Shown piece by piece: positions 41,151 through 51,815 of a stretch of 64,000 nucleotides of DNA; the stretch's first letter is position 1; the number at the start of each line of letters is the position of its first letter. The notes below the pieces were generated by a model that worked only from the letters and a program-made list of their open reading frames with translations, searched no databases and was not told the origin of the DNA. The translations under genes were made by a program, and so were the position numbers. The stretch is from contig NZ_CP025003.1 in assembly GCF_002812485.1 (NCBI RefSeq), positions 2,232,001-2,296,000 on the forward strand, written 5' to 3'. The DNA comes from Dickeya fangzhongdai (lineage in GTDB: Bacteria; Pseudomonadota; Gammaproteobacteria; Enterobacterales; Enterobacteriaceae).

Positions 41151-41930
41151 TCAGGATTCCGGCGGCGGAGTAACGCCTTTCATTTGTTGCCAGATCAGAC
41201 CCAATCCTTCATACCAGGCGCGCTCGCTGTGCGACAGATAAAGTGCGGACGGAAATACCCGTTCCCATGGATTAAGCGGCGAAGTGATGGCTAACTGGTT
41301 GGCCGGCGCCGGGATCGGGTGCAGCCCGCGCGCCTGGAAAAAGTAGATGGCGCGAGGCAGATGATTGGCGGACGTCACCAACAGGAACGGCTGTTTGCCG
41401 ACCAGCGCTTCGGTTCCGGCCGCCTCTTCTTCGGTGTCGCGCGCCTGATCCACCAACAGGATATCCTGTGCTGGGACGCCCAGGCTTTCGGCGACGCGGG
41501 CGGAGGTGCTGGCGCTGGTAACCGGATTGCCCTGCGCGGCTGCGCCGGTGAAGATCAGCTTGGAGCCAGGGTTGGCGCGCCATAGCCTGATGCCTTCGGT
41601 GACGCGCGCCAGACTGTTGTTGATCAGGTTGGCGCTGGGGGGCCAGTCCGGGTTGAAGGTGTAACCGCCGCCCAGCACCACGATGTAATTCGCCATGGGG
41701 AAATCCGGCGTCCAGGTCGGATAGCGGGACTCCAGCGGCAACAGCAGCCGATCGGCCACCGGCTGCAGACTCAGCAACAGCAACGCCAGCCAGCCGCCGG
41801 TCAGCAGGATCCGGGCGGTTTTCTGCCAACGGGAAAACCACAGCAGGGCGAGGGCAAGCCCCATCACCAGCATCAGCAGCGGTAGCGGAAGCAACAGACT
41901 ACCGATGTATTTTTTGACGGCAAACAGCAT
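41151..41930 (-). CDS. elyC: Envelope biogenesis factor ElyC
   Basis: 259 residues. Two N-terminal hydrophobic segments (about 8-32 and 38-60) are followed by a DUF218 domain with YIVVLGGGYTFNPDWPPS, FTGAAAQGN and LVDQARDTEEEA, then VTSANHLPRAIYFFQARG. In E. coli ElyC (YcbC) affects peptidoglycan synthesis at low temperature and the undecaprenyl carrier or colanic/ECA balance. The inner-membrane location and full length match. Divergent from cmoM, as in E. coli. Confidence 0.94.
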   Translation of the reverse strand: MLFAVKKYIGSLLLPLPLLMLVMGLALALLWFSRWQKTARILLTGGWLALLLLSLQPVADRLLLPLESRYPTWTPDFPMANYIVVLGGGYTFNPDWPPSANLINNSLARVTEGIRLWRANPGSKLIFTGAAAQGNPVTSASTSARVAESLGVPAQDILLVDQARDTEEEAAGTEALVGKQPFLLVTSANHLPRAIYFFQARGLHPIPAPANQLAITSPLNPWERVFPSALYLSHSERAWYEGLGLIWQQMKGVTPPPES

Positions 41931-42081
41931 AAAATAGCGTCCCTTTTGAATGAAAAAACGCCATACGGGCGAAAATAGGCGTTCAGACCATTTATTCTAG
42001 GCCAGCCTGTGACAGAATGTCAGGTTCAGAGAAAAACCAGTTGTTTAGGTAGTGCAGTCACCCATCATGCGGAACCGTGGA

Positions 42082-42903
42082 ATGCAGGATCGTAATTTTA
42101 ACGATATCGCTGACAAATTTGCCCGAAACATTTATGGCACCACCAAAGGGCGGCTGCGTCAGGCGGTATTGTGGCAGGATCTGGAAATCTTGTTGACGCG
42201 CCTGCCGTCGCAACCGCTGCGTATTCTGGATGCAGGCGGCGGCGAAGGGCCGATGTCCCGTCGTCTGGCCGCGTTGGGGCATCAGGTGTTGTTGTGCGAC
42301 CTGTCCGATGAGATGATTGCGCGCGCCCGTGAGGCGGCGCAGGAAGCGGGGGTGGCTGATAATATGCGCTTCGTGCGGTGCGCCGCGCAGGATGTCGGCG
42401 CGCATTTGTCACAGCCGGTGGATCTGGTGCTGTTTCACGCCGTGCTGGAGTGGGTGGCGGAGCCGCAGCAGGCGCTGCGTGCGTTGACCGACTGTCTGGC
42501 GCCGGGCGGCGCGCTGTCGCTGATGTTTTACAACCATCAGGCGTTGGTGATGCGTAACATGGTGCTGGGCAATTTCGGCTATGTGGACGCCGGCATGCCC
42601 AAGCGCAAACGCCGTTCGCTGTCGCCGGATCACCCGCTTGACCCGCCGCAGGTCTATCAGTGGCTCGCCGAACTGGGGCTACAGCTGAACGGTAAGACCG
42701 GCATACGGGTGTTTCATGACTACCTACAGAACAAGCAACAACAGATTGACGATTTTGATCTGCTGCTGGCGCTGGAACAGCGTTACTGCCGGCAGGAACC
42801 CTTTGTCAGCCTGGGGCGCTACATCCATGTTATGGCACACAAGCATGTTATGGCACACAAGCATGTCATGGCGCACAAGCCCCCTATGAAGGATGCATTA
42901 TGA
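42082..42903 (+). CDS. cmoM: tRNA 5-carboxymethoxyuridine methyltransferase
   Basis: 273 residues, class I SAM methyltransferase (formerly SmtA). It methyl-esterifies cmo5U in tRNA. SAM site [17 protein letters not shown] and [10 protein letters not shown], and the [11 protein letters not shown] segment. The start at 42082 gives the family N-terminus [23 protein letters not shown]. In-frame starts at 42052 (GTG) and 42067 cannot be excluded. The C-terminus is unusual: HVMAHK is repeated three times, encoded by an 18-bp tandem repeat, where E. coli has a single HVTARK. The stop overlaps mukF by 4 bp. Confidence 0.95.
   Translation: MQDRNFNDIADKFARNIYGTTKGRLRQAVLWQDLEILLTRLPSQPLRILDAGGGEGPMSRRLAALGHQVLLCDLSDEMIARAREAAQEAGVADNMRFVRCAAQDVGAHLSQPVDLVLFHAVLEWVAEPQQALRALTDCLAPGGALSLMFYNHQALVMRNMVLGNFGYVDAGMPKRKRRSLSPDHPLDPPQVYQWLAELGLQLNGKTGIRVFHDYLQNKQQQIDDFDLLLALEQRYCRQEPFVSLGRYIHVMAHKHVMAHKHVMAHKPPMKDAL
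42826..42879 (+). repeat. Three 18-bp tandem repeats in the 3' end of cmoM
   Basis: CATGTTATGGCACACAAG at 42826 and 42844, and a copy with two changes at 42862. The in-frame repeat adds HVMAHK units to the protein. Its identical first two copies point to recent slippage. Confidence 0.93.
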
Positions 42904-44222
42904 GTGATTTTTCCCAGACCGTACCCGAACTGGTTGCCTGGGCGAGAAAAAATGACTTCGCCATTACGCTGCCCACCGAGCGTCTGGCGTTTTTGCTGGC
43001 TATCGCCACCCTGAACGGCGAGCGCATGGACGGCGAAATGAGCGAAGGGGAACTGGTGGACGCCTTCCGTCACGTCAGCAAGGGTTTTGAGCAGACCAAT
43101 GAAACCATTCCGGTGCGCGCCAATAATGCGATCAACGATCTGGTGCGTCAGCGGTTGATCAACCGTTTTACCAGCGAACTGGCGGACGGCAACGCTATTT
43201 ATCGCCTGACGCCGCTGGGTATCGGCATCACCGACTATTACATTCGTCAGCGCGAGTTTTCCGCACTGCGCCTGTCGATGCAGTTGTCGATCGTGGCACA
43301 GGAGCTGGGACGAGCGGCGGAAGCGGCGGAAGAGGGCGGCGACGAGTTCCATTGGCATCGCAATGTTTTCGCGCCGCTCAAGTATTCGGTGGCGGAGATT
43401 TTCGACAGCATCGACCTGTCGCAGCGGGTGATGGATGAGCAGCAACAAGGGGTGAAAGAGAATATCGCCGGGCTGCTCAATCAGGACTGGCGCGCTGCGA
43501 TTTCCAGCTGTGAAAAGCTGTTGACCGAGACTTCCGATACCCTGCGGGAATTGCAGGACACGCTGGAAGCGGCGGGCGACAAGCTACAGACCAGCCTGCT
43601 GCGTATTCAGGACGCCACGCTCGGTCAGGCGGCGCTGTCGTTTGTCGACAATCTGGTCTTCGACCTGCAGGGCAAACTCGATCGCATCATTAGCTGGGGT
43701 CAGCAGAGCATCGACCTGTGGATCGGCTATGACCGTCACGTACATAAATTCATCCGTACCGCCATCGATATGGATAAAAATCGCGTGTTTTCCCAGCGTT
43801 TGCGCCAGTCGGTACAGAGCTATTTCGAGGCGCCGTGGGCGCTGACCTACGCCAATGCCGATCGTCTGCTGGATATGCGCGATGAAGAGCTGGCGCTGCG
43901 TTCCGAGGAAGTCACCGGCGAATTGCCGCCGGATTTGGAGTATGAAGCCTTTAGCGAAATCCGTGAGCAGATCGCCGCGATGATCGAGCAGGCGCTGCAA
44001 AAATACAAACAGCAACAAATACCGCTTAATCTGGGCGACGTAGTGCGGGAGTACCTGACGCAGTATCCGCGCTCGCAGCATTTCGACGTTGCCCGAATCG
44101 TGGTCGACCAGGCGGTTCGCCTGGGCGTGGCCGAAGCTGATTTCACTGGATTGCCTGCGCTGTGGCAGGCAATCAATGATTACGGAGCCAAGGTGCAGGC
44201 CCATGTCATCGATAAATATTGA
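42900..44222 (+). CDS. mukF: Chromosome partition protein MukF (kleisin)
   Basis: 440 residues. The kleisin subunit bridges the MukB heads and binds MukE. N-terminal winged-helix domain ([21 protein letters not shown]), a middle four-helix region, and a C-terminal winged helix (about 350-440). Length matches E. coli (440). ATGA overlap with cmoM and 20-bp overlap with mukE show the tight cmoM-mukF-mukE-mukB operon. Confidence 0.98.
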   Translation: MSDFSQTVPELVAWARKNDFAITLPTERLAFLLAIATLNGERMDGEMSEGELVDAFRHVSKGFEQTNETIPVRANNAINDLVRQRLINRFTSELADGNAIYRLTPLGIGITDYYIRQREFSALRLSMQLSIVAQELGRAAEAAEEGGDEFHWHRNVFAPLKYSVAEIFDSIDLSQRVMDEQQQGVKENIAGLLNQDWRAAISSCEKLLTETSDTLRELQDTLEAAGDKLQTSLLRIQDATLGQAALSFVDNLVFDLQGKLDRIISWGQQSIDLWIGYDRHVHKFIRTAIDMDKNRVFSQRLRQSVQSYFEAPWALTYANADRLLDMRDEELALRSEEVTGELPPDLEYEAFSEIREQIAAMIEQALQKYKQQQIPLNLGDVVREYLTQYPRSQHFDVARIVVDQAVRLGVAEADFTGLPALWQAINDYGAKVQAHVIDKY

Positions 44223-44937
44223 TCAACACGTTTGTGCGCGGCTGATGACCGCGCTCTCCAACACATTGTTTCCGGCGCTGGACAGCCAGTTGCGCGCCGG
44301 GCGCCACATTGGCGTGGAGGAGCTGGAGAATCACGTTTTCCTGATGGATTTTCAGGATGAGCTGGAACAATTCTACGGCCGTTACAACGTGGAGCTGATT
44401 CGCGCGCCGGAAGGCTTTTTCTACCTGCGGCCGCGCTCCACCACGCTGATCCCGCGCTCGGTGCTGTCCGAGCTGGACATGATGGTGGGCAAGATCCTTT
44501 GCTACCTCTACCTCAGCCCGGAACGTCTGGCGCACGAGGGGATTTTCAGCCAGCAGGAACTGTACGAGGAACTGCTGAGCCTGGCGGACGAAAACAAACT
44601 GCTGAAGCTGGTGAACCAGCGTTCCACTGGGTCGGACCTCGACCGGCAGAAACTGCAGGAGAAAGTCCGCACCTCGCTCAACCGTCTACGCCGTCTCGGC
44701 ATGATTTATTTCATGGGGACCGACAGCAGCAAATTCCGCATTACCGAGGCGGTGTTCCGCTTCGGCGCCGATGTGCGCAGCGGCGACGATCCGCGCGAAG
44801 CACAACTGCGGATGATTCGCGACGGCGAAGCCATGCCGGTTGATGGCAGCCTGTCGCTGGACGATAGCGATGATGGCGACGGCGCCGGCGATAACGCTTC
44901 CAGTGATGACCAACGTGCTGAGGATGAACAGGAATGA
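44203..44937 (+). CDS. mukE: Chromosome partition protein MukE
   Basis: 244 residues, dimeric winged-helix (KITE) protein of the MukBEF condensin. The conserved middle [50 protein letters not shown] is split across helices, and [27 protein letters not shown] is nearly the E. coli sequence. The start at 44203, inside mukF, gives the family N-terminus MSSINIDQ. The acidic C-terminal tail is longer than in E. coli. The stop overlaps mukB by 4 bp. Confidence 0.97.
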   Translation: MSSINIDQHVCARLMTALSNTLFPALDSQLRAGRHIGVEELENHVFLMDFQDELEQFYGRYNVELIRAPEGFFYLRPRSTTLIPRSVLSELDMMVGKILCYLYLSPERLAHEGIFSQQELYEELLSLADENKLLKLVNQRSTGSDLDRQKLQEKVRTSLNRLRRLGMIYFMGTDSSKFRITEAVFRFGADVRSGDDPREAQLRMIRDGEAMPVDGSLSLDDSDDGDGAGDNASSDDQRAEDEQE

Positions 44938-47900
44938 TTGAACGCGGTAAATTTCGCTCACTGACGCTGGTTAACTGGAACGGTTTCTTTGCCCGCACCT
45001 TTGATCTGGACGAACTGGTGACCACCCTGTCCGGGGGCAACGGCGCCGGGAAATCCACTACCATGGCGGCGTTTATCACCGCGCTGATCCCGGACCTGAC
45101 GCTGCTGCACTTCCGTAATACCACGGAAGCGGGCGCCACCAGCGGCTCCCGCGACAAGGGGCTGCACGGCAAGCTGCGCGCCGGCGTGTGTTACTCGGTG
45201 CTGGATGTGGTCAATTCGCGCCATCAGCGCGTGCTGGTCGGGGTCCGGCTGCAGCAGGTCGCCGGGCGCGACCGCAAGGTCGACATCAAACCCTTCACCA
45301 TTCAGGGGCTGCCGGTCGCCGTCTCGCCGACGCAGATCCTCACCCAGACGGTGGGCGATCGTCAGGCGCGGGTGTTGTCGCTGCAGGAAGTGAAAGACCG
45401 GCTCGACGAGTACGAAAGCGTCCAGTTCAAGCAGTTCAACTCCATCACCGATTACCATTCGCTGATGTTCGATCTCGGCGTCGTGCCGCGGCGCCTGCGT
45501 TCGGCATCGGACCGCAGCAAGTTCTATCGCCTGATCGAAGCCTCGCTGTACGGCGGGATTTCCAGCGCCATCACCCGGTCGCTGCGCGACTACCTGCTGC
45601 CGGAAAACAGCGGGGTGCGTAAAGCTTTCCAGGACATGGAAGCCGCGCTGCGCGAAAACCGCATGACGCTGGAGGCGATTCGCGTCACCCAGTCGGACCG
45701 TGACCTGTTCAAGCACCTGATTTCCGAAGCCACCTCTTACGTGGCGGCGGATTACATGCGCCACGCCAATGAACGGCGCATCCATCTGGACGGCTCGCTG
45801 GCGCTGCGTCGCGAATTGTTCGCCAGCCGCAAGCAGTTGATCACCGAGCAGACCCGTCATGTGGAAATGGCGCGGGAACTGCAAGAGCAGAGCGGCGCTG
45901 AAAGCGATCTGGAAACCGATTATCAGGCCGCCAGCGATCACCTCAATCTGGTGCAGACCGCGATGCGTCAGCAGGAGAAGATCGAACGTTACAACGCCGA
46001 TCTGGAAGAACTGAGCTACCGGCTGGAAGAGCAAAACGAGGTGGTGGAAGAGGCGCGCGATCAGTTGGAAGAGAGCGAAGCCCGCGCCGACGCCGCCGAG
46101 CAGGAAGTGGACGAACTGAAAAGCCAACTGGCCGACTACCAGCAGGCGCTGGATGTGCAGCAGACGCGCGCCATTCAGTACAATCAGGCGCAGCAGGCGC
46201 TGGAGCGCGCCCGCAGATTGTGTCAAGTGCCGGAACTGACGCCGGACAATGCCGATGAATGGCTCGACAGTTTCCAGGCTAAAGAGCAGGAAGCCACCGA
46301 ACTGCTGTTGATGCTGGAGCAGAAACTGAGCGTGGCGGACGCCGCCAACAGCCAGTTCGAACACGCGTACCAACTGGTGTGCCGCATCGCCGGCGCCATC
46401 AGCCGCAGCGAAGCCTGGGACGTGGCCCGCGATGTGCTGCGCGACAGCTCTTCTCAGCGCTATCTGGCCGAGCAGGTGCAGCCGCTGCGTATGCGGTTGT
46501 CGGAACTGGAACAACGCCGGCGCGAGCAGCAGGACGCCGAGCGTCTGTTGCAGGAGTTCGTCAAGCGCAGCGGTCAGGATTACCAGCCGGAAGATCTCGA
46601 CAGCCTGCAGCAGGAGCTGGAAGCCCGTATCGAAGACCTGTCTGTCCGCGTGTCGGAAGCCGGCGAGCATCGTCTGGCGCTGCGTCAGGAACTGGAGCAG
46701 ATCCAGCAGCGTATCGCGCAACTGACCGCCCGCGCGCCGGTATGGCTGGCGGCGCAGGAAGCCCTGACCCAGCTTGGCGAACAGAGCGGCGAAAACTTTG
46801 CCGACAGTCAGCAGGTCACCGAATTCATGCAGCAACTGCTGGAGCGCGAACGTGAAACCACGGTGGAACGCGACCGCGTCGCGGTACGCAAGCAGCAGGT
46901 GGATGCGCAGATTGAGCGCCTGAGCCAGCCAGGCGGTTCCGAAGATCCGCGCCTTAACGCGCTGGCGGAACGGTTTGGCGGGGTGCTGCTATCCGAAATC
47001 TATGACGACGTCACGTTGGATGACGCGCCGTATTTCTCCGCGTTATACGGTCCGTCGCGCCACGCCATCGTGGTGGCGGATCTGTCGCTGGTGCGCGAGC
47101 AACTGGCCGGTCTGGACGATTGCCCGGAAGATCTCTACCTGATCGAGGGGGATCCGCAGTCGTTCGACGACAGCGTGTTCGAGGTGGAAGAGCTGGAAAA
47201 AGCGGTGGTGGTGAAAATCGCCGAGCGCCAGTGGCGCTACTCGCGCTTCCCGGAAGTGCCGCTTTTCGGCCGCGCCGCCCGCGAGCAGCGGCTGGAGAGC
47301 TTGCGTGAAGAGCGCGAGCAACTGGCCGAGCAGTACGCCACGCTGTCGTTTGACGTGCAGAAGATTCAGCGTCTGCATCAGGCGTTCAGCCGCTTTATCG
47401 GCAGCCACCTGGCGGTGGTATTCGAATCGGATCCGGAAGCGGAAATTCGCCAGATCAGCACCCGACGCGGCGAGCTGGAGCGCGCCATCAGCAATTTCGA
47501 TAGCGAAAACCAGCAGCAGCGTCAGCAGTATGAACAAGCGAAAGAGCAGGTCGGTATGTTAAACCGCCTGATCCCGCGCATCAGCCTGCTGTGTGATGAT
47601 GCGCTGGCCGATCGGGTGGAAGAACTGCGTGAAGAGTTGGACGAAGCCGAAGACGCCGCGCGCTTTATGCAGCAGCATGGTGCTTCGTTGGTGAAACTGG
47701 AGCCGCTGGCGGCGGTGTTGCAGAACGACCCGCAGCAACATGAACAGATGCGCGAAGATTACGCGCAGGCGCAGGCGGCGCAGCGTGCCGCCAAACAGCA
47801 GGCGTTCGCCCTGACTGAGGTGGTACAACGTCGCGCCCATTTCAGTTACACCGATTCGGCGGGCATGCTCAACGCCAACGCCGATCTCAACGATAAACTG

Positions 47901-49364
47901 CGTCAGCGGCTGGAGCAGGCGGAGCAGGAACGTACCCGCGCCCGCGAACAACTGCGCCAGCAGCAGGCGCAACTGACGCAGTACAGCCAGTTGCAGGCGT
48001 CGCTGAAGAGCTCTTCCGACGCCAAACGCGACATGCTGAAGGAACTGACGCAGGAACTGTCGGACATCGGCGTGCGCGCCGATGCGGACGCCGAAGCACG
48101 CGCTCGTACGCGTCGCGATGAACTGCACGCCGCCCTGAGCGCCAACCGTTCCCGCCGTAATCAACTGGAGAAACAGATCACCTTCTGTGAAGCGGAAATG
48201 GACGGCCTGCAGAAGAAACTGCGCAAGCTGGAGCGCGATTACCACGTCATGCGCGAGCAGGTGGTGACCGCCAAGGCGGGCTGGTGCGCGGTGATGCGGC
48301 TGGTGAAAGACAATGGCGTCGAGCGCCGTCTGCATCGCCGTGAATTGGCGTACATGAGCGGCGACGAACTGCGTTCTATGTCGGATAAGGCGCTGGGGGC
48401 GTTGCGTCAGGCGGTGGCGGACAACGAGCATCTGCGCGATGTGCTGCGTATGTCGGAAGATCCGAAACGGCCGGAACGCAAAGTGCAGTTCTACATTGCG
48501 GTGTACCAGCATCTGCGCGAGCGTATCCGTCAGGATATCATCCGTACCGATGACCCGGTGGAAGCCATCGAACAGATGGAGATTGAGCTGAACCGGCTGA
48601 CCGAAGAACTGACTGCCCGCGAGAAGACGCTGGCGATCAGTTCACGCAGCGTGGCGAACATTATCCGCAAGACTATTCAGCGCGAGCAGAACCGTATCCG
48701 TATGCTTAATCAGGGGCTACAGGCGGTAGCGTTCGGTCAGGTGAAGAGCGTGCGGCTGAATGTCAACGTACGCGAAACTCACACCACGCTGCTTAATGTG
48801 CTGTCCGAGCAGCAGGAACTGCATCAGGACCTGTTCAACAGCACCCGCCTGACCTTCTCCGAAGCGTTGGCGAAGCTGTATCAGCGCCTGAACCCGGAAA
48901 TCGATATGGGGCAGCGCACGCCGCAGACCATCGGCGAAGAACTGCTGGATTACCGCAACTATCTGGAGATGGAAGTGGAAGTCAACCGCGGCGCCGACGG
49001 CTGGCTGCGGGCCGAGAGCGGGGCGCTGTCCACCGGTGAAGCTATCGGTACCGGGATGTCGATTCTGGTGATGGTGGTGCAGAGCTGGGAAGAAGAGTCC
49101 CGTCGCCTGCGCGGCAAGGATATTTCGCCGTGCCGTCTGCTGTTCCTCGACGAAGCGGCGCGTTTGGACGCCAAGTCCATCGCCACCTTGTTCGAACTGT
49201 GCGAACGGCTGGAAATGCAGCTGATTATCGCGGCGCCGGAGAACATCAGCCCGGAAAAAGGCACCACTTACAAACTGGTGCGAAAAGTGTTCCAGAACCA
49301 CGAACATGTGCACGTGGTCGGGCTGCGCGGGTTTGGTGGCGATGCTGCGCCGCTGGCGTCGTAG
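44934..49364 (+). CDS. mukB: Chromosome partition protein MukB (SMC-like ATPase)
   Basis: 1476 residues, the condensin ATPase that compacts and segregates the nucleoid. N-terminal head with Walker [10 protein letters not shown] (34-42), a long coiled coil (about 280-650), a hinge (about 660-780, globular, with [14 protein letters not shown]), a returning coiled coil, and a C-terminal head with the ABC signature [12 protein letters not shown] and Walker [14 protein letters not shown]. Length is near that of E. coli (1486). Last gene of the operon, followed by a strong terminator. The E. coli downstream gene ldtD (ycbB) is missing. Confidence 0.98.
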   Translation: MIERGKFRSLTLVNWNGFFARTFDLDELVTTLSGGNGAGKSTTMAAFITALIPDLTLLHFRNTTEAGATSGSRDKGLHGKLRAGVCYSVLDVVNSRHQRVLVGVRLQQVAGRDRKVDIKPFTIQGLPVAVSPTQILTQTVGDRQARVLSLQEVKDRLDEYESVQFKQFNSITDYHSLMFDLGVVPRRLRSASDRSKFYRLIEASLYGGISSAITRSLRDYLLPENSGVRKAFQDMEAALRENRMTLEAIRVTQSDRDLFKHLISEATSYVAADYMRHANERRIHLDGSLALRRELFASRKQLITEQTRHVEMARELQEQSGAESDLETDYQAASDHLNLVQTAMRQQEKIERYNADLEELSYRLEEQNEVVEEARDQLEESEARADAAEQEVDELKSQLADYQQALDVQQTRAIQYNQAQQALERARRLCQVPELTPDNADEWLDSFQAKEQEATELLLMLEQKLSVADAANSQFEHAYQLVCRIAGAISRSEAWDVARDVLRDSSSQRYLAEQVQPLRMRLSELEQRRREQQDAERLLQEFVKRSGQDYQPEDLDSLQQELEARIEDLSVRVSEAGEHRLALRQELEQIQQRIAQLTARAPVWLAAQEALTQLGEQSGENFADSQQVTEFMQQLLERERETTVERDRVAVRKQQVDAQIERLSQPGGSEDPRLNALAERFGGVLLSEIYDDVTLDDAPYFSALYGPSRHAIVVADLSLVREQLAGLDDCPEDLYLIEGDPQSFDDSVFEVEELEKAVVVKIAERQWRYSRFPEVPLFGRAAREQRLESLREEREQLAEQYATLSFDVQKIQRLHQAFSRFIGSHLAVVFESDPEAEIRQISTRRGELERAISNFDSENQQQRQQYEQAKEQVGMLNRLIPRISLLCDDALADRVEELREELDEAEDAARFMQQHGASLVKLEPLAAVLQNDPQQHEQMREDYAQAQAAQRAAKQQAFALTEVVQRRAHFSYTDSAGMLNANADLNDKLRQRLEQAEQERTRAREQLRQQQAQLTQYSQLQASLKSSSDAKRDMLKELTQELSDIGVRADADAEARARTRRDELHAALSANRSRRNQLEKQITFCEAEMDGLQKKLRKLERDYHVMREQVVTAKAGWCAVMRLVKDNGVERRLHRRELAYMSGDELRSMSDKALGALRQAVADNEHLRDVLRMSEDPKRPERKVQFYIAVYQHLRERIRQDIIRTDDPVEAIEQMEIELNRLTEELTAREKTLAISSRSVANIIRKTIQREQNRIRMLNQGLQAVAFGQVKSVRLNVNVRETHTTLLNVLSEQQELHQDLFNSTRLTFSEALAKLYQRLNPEIDMGQRTPQTIGEELLDYRNYLEMEVEVNRGADGWLRAESGALSTGEAIGTGMSILVMVVQSWEEESRRLRGKDISPCRLLFLDEAARLDAKSIATLFELCERLEMQLIIAAPENISPEKGTTYKLVRKVFQNHEHVHVVGLRGFGGDAAPLAS

Positions 49365-49384
49365 TTGCGTTGGTTTGAAAATGG

Positions 49385-49415
49385 AAAAAGCCTGCTACAG
49401 CAGGCTTTTTCTTTT
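49385..49415 (+). terminator. Terminator of cmoM-mukFEB
   Basis: AAAAAGCCTGC-TACA-GCAGGCTTTTT followed by CTTTT, 20 bp after the mukB stop. Confidence 0.95.
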
Positions 49416-49666
49416 GTACCGCACGGCAGCATCCGCAATATCGTCGTTGTTACCGGCCCAGTCTGGGAAATCGCTATGTTAAGCGTGATTTCGGCGGGTG
49501 GATCGGCGAATAAATGCAGCTACGGTTGCGGCAGCGAACTAAATCCTGGCGGTGGATGGCGAAGAGAAGGGGGCATCTGGCGTGATAAAGAATAATTGGT
49601 CAATGTCGGGAGATACGCTGTCGGAAAATAGATCGGGCCGATAGATATCGGCCCGCGGCGGAAAAA
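49416..49666. other. Intergenic region after mukB
   Basis: About 250 bp where E. coli has ldtD and aminotransferase-related genes. A 76-codon open frame across it (49365-49595) begins inside the mukB stop area and has no family features. A hairpin CGGGCCGATA/TATCGGCCCG (49634-49655) followed on the minus strand by ATCTATTTTC terminates the exported-protein gene. Confidence 0.55.
49634..49655 (-). terminator. Terminator of the small exported protein gene
   Basis: 10-bp stem CGGGCCGATA/TATCGGCCCG, T-rich on the minus strand side, 12 bp after the stop codon at 49667. Confidence 0.7.
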
Positions 49667-50128
49667 TTATTGCTGCCATTTTTCAATAATGACTTTTACC
49701 GATCCGGAGTCATCCGATCTTTGCCAGTCTTCAAGAAATAAATCGAAGCCGCCACCCTGCGGAAATGCATGGATAATTCCCGCGGCCTGGATACCATCAT
49801 TATTTAACCCATAGTAATTGACGGAAGCCGTATGATCGGCTGTGCTGGTCCGGTTGTAGACCCGCAGCGCAGCGGATTTGGATTGCGTGTTGCCGGCCTG
49901 TCCGCTGGCATAGTCAACACCTGCTGAGGTTGGATCAATTCTGAATCGATAGACGCCGGCCTGAACATCTTTTTCGACATAGGCGGAGCCGCCCGGAATA
50001 AGGTTTCCATACCCGTCCAACGTAACGGTCTTATACGATTGCCAATCGGCCAGTGCAGAATGAGACATTAACAGTGAAGTGGCTGCCAATGAGGAAGCAA
50101 TGATTAGTTTTTTTACTGTCTTGTTCAT
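49667..50128 (-). CDS. Small exported protein of unknown function
   Basis: 153 residues, not recognised. A signal peptide (MNKTVKKLIIASSLAATSL, cleavage at ALA-DW) gives a mature ~128-residue, likely beta-rich protein with no cysteine. It has VEKDVQAGVYRFRIDPTS, typical of a jelly-roll-like edge, and a C-terminal VKVIIEKWQQ. The start at 50128 is set by AAAGGA 11 bases upstream. Single gene with its own terminator. Its low-GC upstream region and position in a variable slot suggest an accessory secreted factor. Confidence 0.7.
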   Translation of the reverse strand: MNKTVKKLIIASSLAATSLLMSHSALADWQSYKTVTLDGYGNLIPGGSAYVEKDVQAGVYRFRIDPTSAGVDYASGQAGNTQSKSAALRVYNRTSTADHTASVNYYGLNNDGIQAAGIIHAFPQGGGFDLFLEDWQRSDDSGSVKVIIEKWQQ

Positions 50129-50344
50129 ATTTAAATATCCTTTTAAAAAAAGCGGATTAATGATTGATTCATTGACATATAAAATCAAGCACTAACGTTA
50201 AACATAATGTGAATGCCGCTGTAATGTGTTACTGCGACTCATCAATAACGATGATGAAATGTGCCGGTGAAAGAGCCAATTGCACGCCGCAATTGGCTGT
50301 GGGCGGTATGCTGTACAGAGAACGGTTTTAAATAGGAGAATAAT

Positions 50345-51658
50345 TTGAACATCAATGCATTACCACTGGATGCCAACACCAATGGCTGGTCGGCGATGTT
50401 GTCGCCGCGAGAAAGCCGACCGGCGTTGCGCCGCTCGATCACCGCCGACTGGCTGGTGATTGGCGCGGGTTACGCCGGGCTGGCGTTTGCCCGCCGGATA
50501 GCGGAGAACCGCCCGCATGAGCAGGTGGTGGTGCTGGATGCCGTCGACATTGACGACAGCGCGTCCGCGCGGAATTCCGGCTTCGCCATCGACCTGCCGC
50601 ACAATATCGGCAGCTCCACCGCGGAGCTGGAAAAAGCCGCCAACTATCGTCGCCTGCTGCACGCCGGGCTGGCGCAACTGGAAACGCTGATCGCCCGTTA
50701 TGGCATTGATTGCGACTGGAACCGCCACGGCAAGTATCATTGCATTGTTCGACCTGAACTGAATGGATTGCTGGAGCAGTACGCCCACGAATTGCAGGCG
50801 CTGTCGGAGCCGTACCAGTTAGTGCAGGGCGATGCGCTGGCTCGCAAGCTGGGTACGTCCTATTACCATGCGGCGATCCATACGCCGAATTGCGTGTTGC
50901 TCAACCCGGCGGCGCTGGTGCGTGGGCTGGCGGATAGCCTGCCCGACAACGTGACGCTGTATGAGCGCTCGCCGGCGCTGGAGATCCAACCCGGCAAAAC
51001 GGTGCGGGTGCGCACGCCTTACGGCGAGGTGCGAGCCCGGCATCTGATGGTGGCGACCAACGGCTGCGCCCGGCAACTGCCGATGTTCTCCCGTCAGGTG
51101 GTGGGGTTATCGACGTTTGCCACGCTCACTGAACCGCTGACGGCGGAACAGCAACAGCGGATCGGCCAGATTGGCGAGTGGGGTATGACGCCGGCTAATG
51201 CCATCGCGGGCGCTACGCTGCGTTACACCCGCGATCGTCGTTTCCTGATTCGCCAGCATGTGGCTTATGTTCCGAGTTACACTGTCACGGCGCGCCACAC
51301 TGCGGAGATTACGCGGCAGCATCAGGCGATTTTTCTGTCCCGCTTCCCGCAACTGGCCGAGGTATCGGTTGCCCATACCTGGTCCGGCATGATCAGCGTC
51401 ACCCGTAACGGGGCGCCGGGCTGGGGAAAATATAGCGATAATTTGTATGCCGCCGTGGGGTGCAACGGCGCCGGTATCTCTAAGCAGACCGTCGCAGGCA
51501 GCACGCTGGCGGATCTGGCGACCGGTGTCGATAACCCGCTGATCGCTGATATGCAGGCGTTGGGTCGGCCCAGTTATATCCCGCCACGTCCGTTGCTGGA
51601 TATGGGCGTACGCGGCAGTATTTTGAAAGAGTGCTGGCTGGGACGAAAGGAATATTAG
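50345..51658 (+). CDS. FAD-dependent oxidoreductase, D-amino-acid oxidase (DAO) family
   Basis: 437 residues. FAD-binding GxGxxG as WLVIGAGYAGLAFARR (about 36-51), then the ARNSGFAIDLPHN segment seen in PuuB/OrdL-like amine or amino-acid oxidoreductases, and a C-terminal FAD motif YAAVGCNGAGISKQTVAG. Such enzymes oxidise amines or amino acids. The substrate is unknown. The start is TTG at 50345, supported by AGGAG 8 bases upstream. No covalent-flavin Cys pattern is obvious. Convergent with the ATP-grasp gene across a region with two hairpins. Confidence 0.87.
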   Translation: MNINALPLDANTNGWSAMLSPRESRPALRRSITADWLVIGAGYAGLAFARRIAENRPHEQVVVLDAVDIDDSASARNSGFAIDLPHNIGSSTAELEKAANYRRLLHAGLAQLETLIARYGIDCDWNRHGKYHCIVRPELNGLLEQYAHELQALSEPYQLVQGDALARKLGTSYYHAAIHTPNCVLLNPAALVRGLADSLPDNVTLYERSPALEIQPGKTVRVRTPYGEVRARHLMVATNGCARQLPMFSRQVVGLSTFATLTEPLTAEQQQRIGQIGEWGMTPANAIAGATLRYTRDRRFLIRQHVAYVPSYTVTARHTAEITRQHQAIFLSRFPQLAEVSVAHTWSGMISVTRNGAPGWGKYSDNLYAAVGCNGAGISKQTVAGSTLADLATGVDNPLIADMQALGRPSYIPPRPLLDMGVRGSILKECWLGRKEY

Positions 51659-51661
51659 GCA

Positions 51662-51709
51662 CGCTCTGCAATTATTCAGGTCTGACGTGCTCCGAATAAT
51701 TGCGAAGCG
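51662..51709. repeat. Long imperfect inverted repeat after the FAD oxidoreductase gene
   Basis: GCAATTATTC (51668-51677) pairs with GAATAATTGC (51694-51703), and CGCT/AGCG extend the stem beyond a short internal loop. The 16-nt loop is long for a terminator. Confidence 0.6.
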
Positions 51710-51752
51710 CCATTTAAGCAGAACACCCTGTAAACTGAACACCTTTTCAATC

Positions 51753-51780
51753 GGGCCGCGTCATGGATGACGGGCTTTTT
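51753..51780 (+). terminator. Terminator of the FAD oxidoreductase gene
   Basis: GCCGC-GTCAT / ATGAC-GGGC imperfect stem (one bulge) followed by five T. It lies 36 bp before the stop of the convergent gene. Confidence 0.65.
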
Positions 51781-51815
51781 CCGGTTGCCGTGTTGCGGCG
51801 TTTTTATCCGCTCAA

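Noticed and set aside
42826..42879. CRISPR-like repeat in cmoM
   Set aside because: The 18-bp units are directly tandem with no spacers and are in frame within a gene.
44958..46835. A 625-codon open frame antisense to mukB
   Set aside because: Shadow of a high-GC coding strand; low-complexity Leu/Gln/Arg composition and no family features.
49365..49595. 76-codon frame after mukB
   Set aside because: It starts at the mukB stop, spans the mukB terminator and has no motif.
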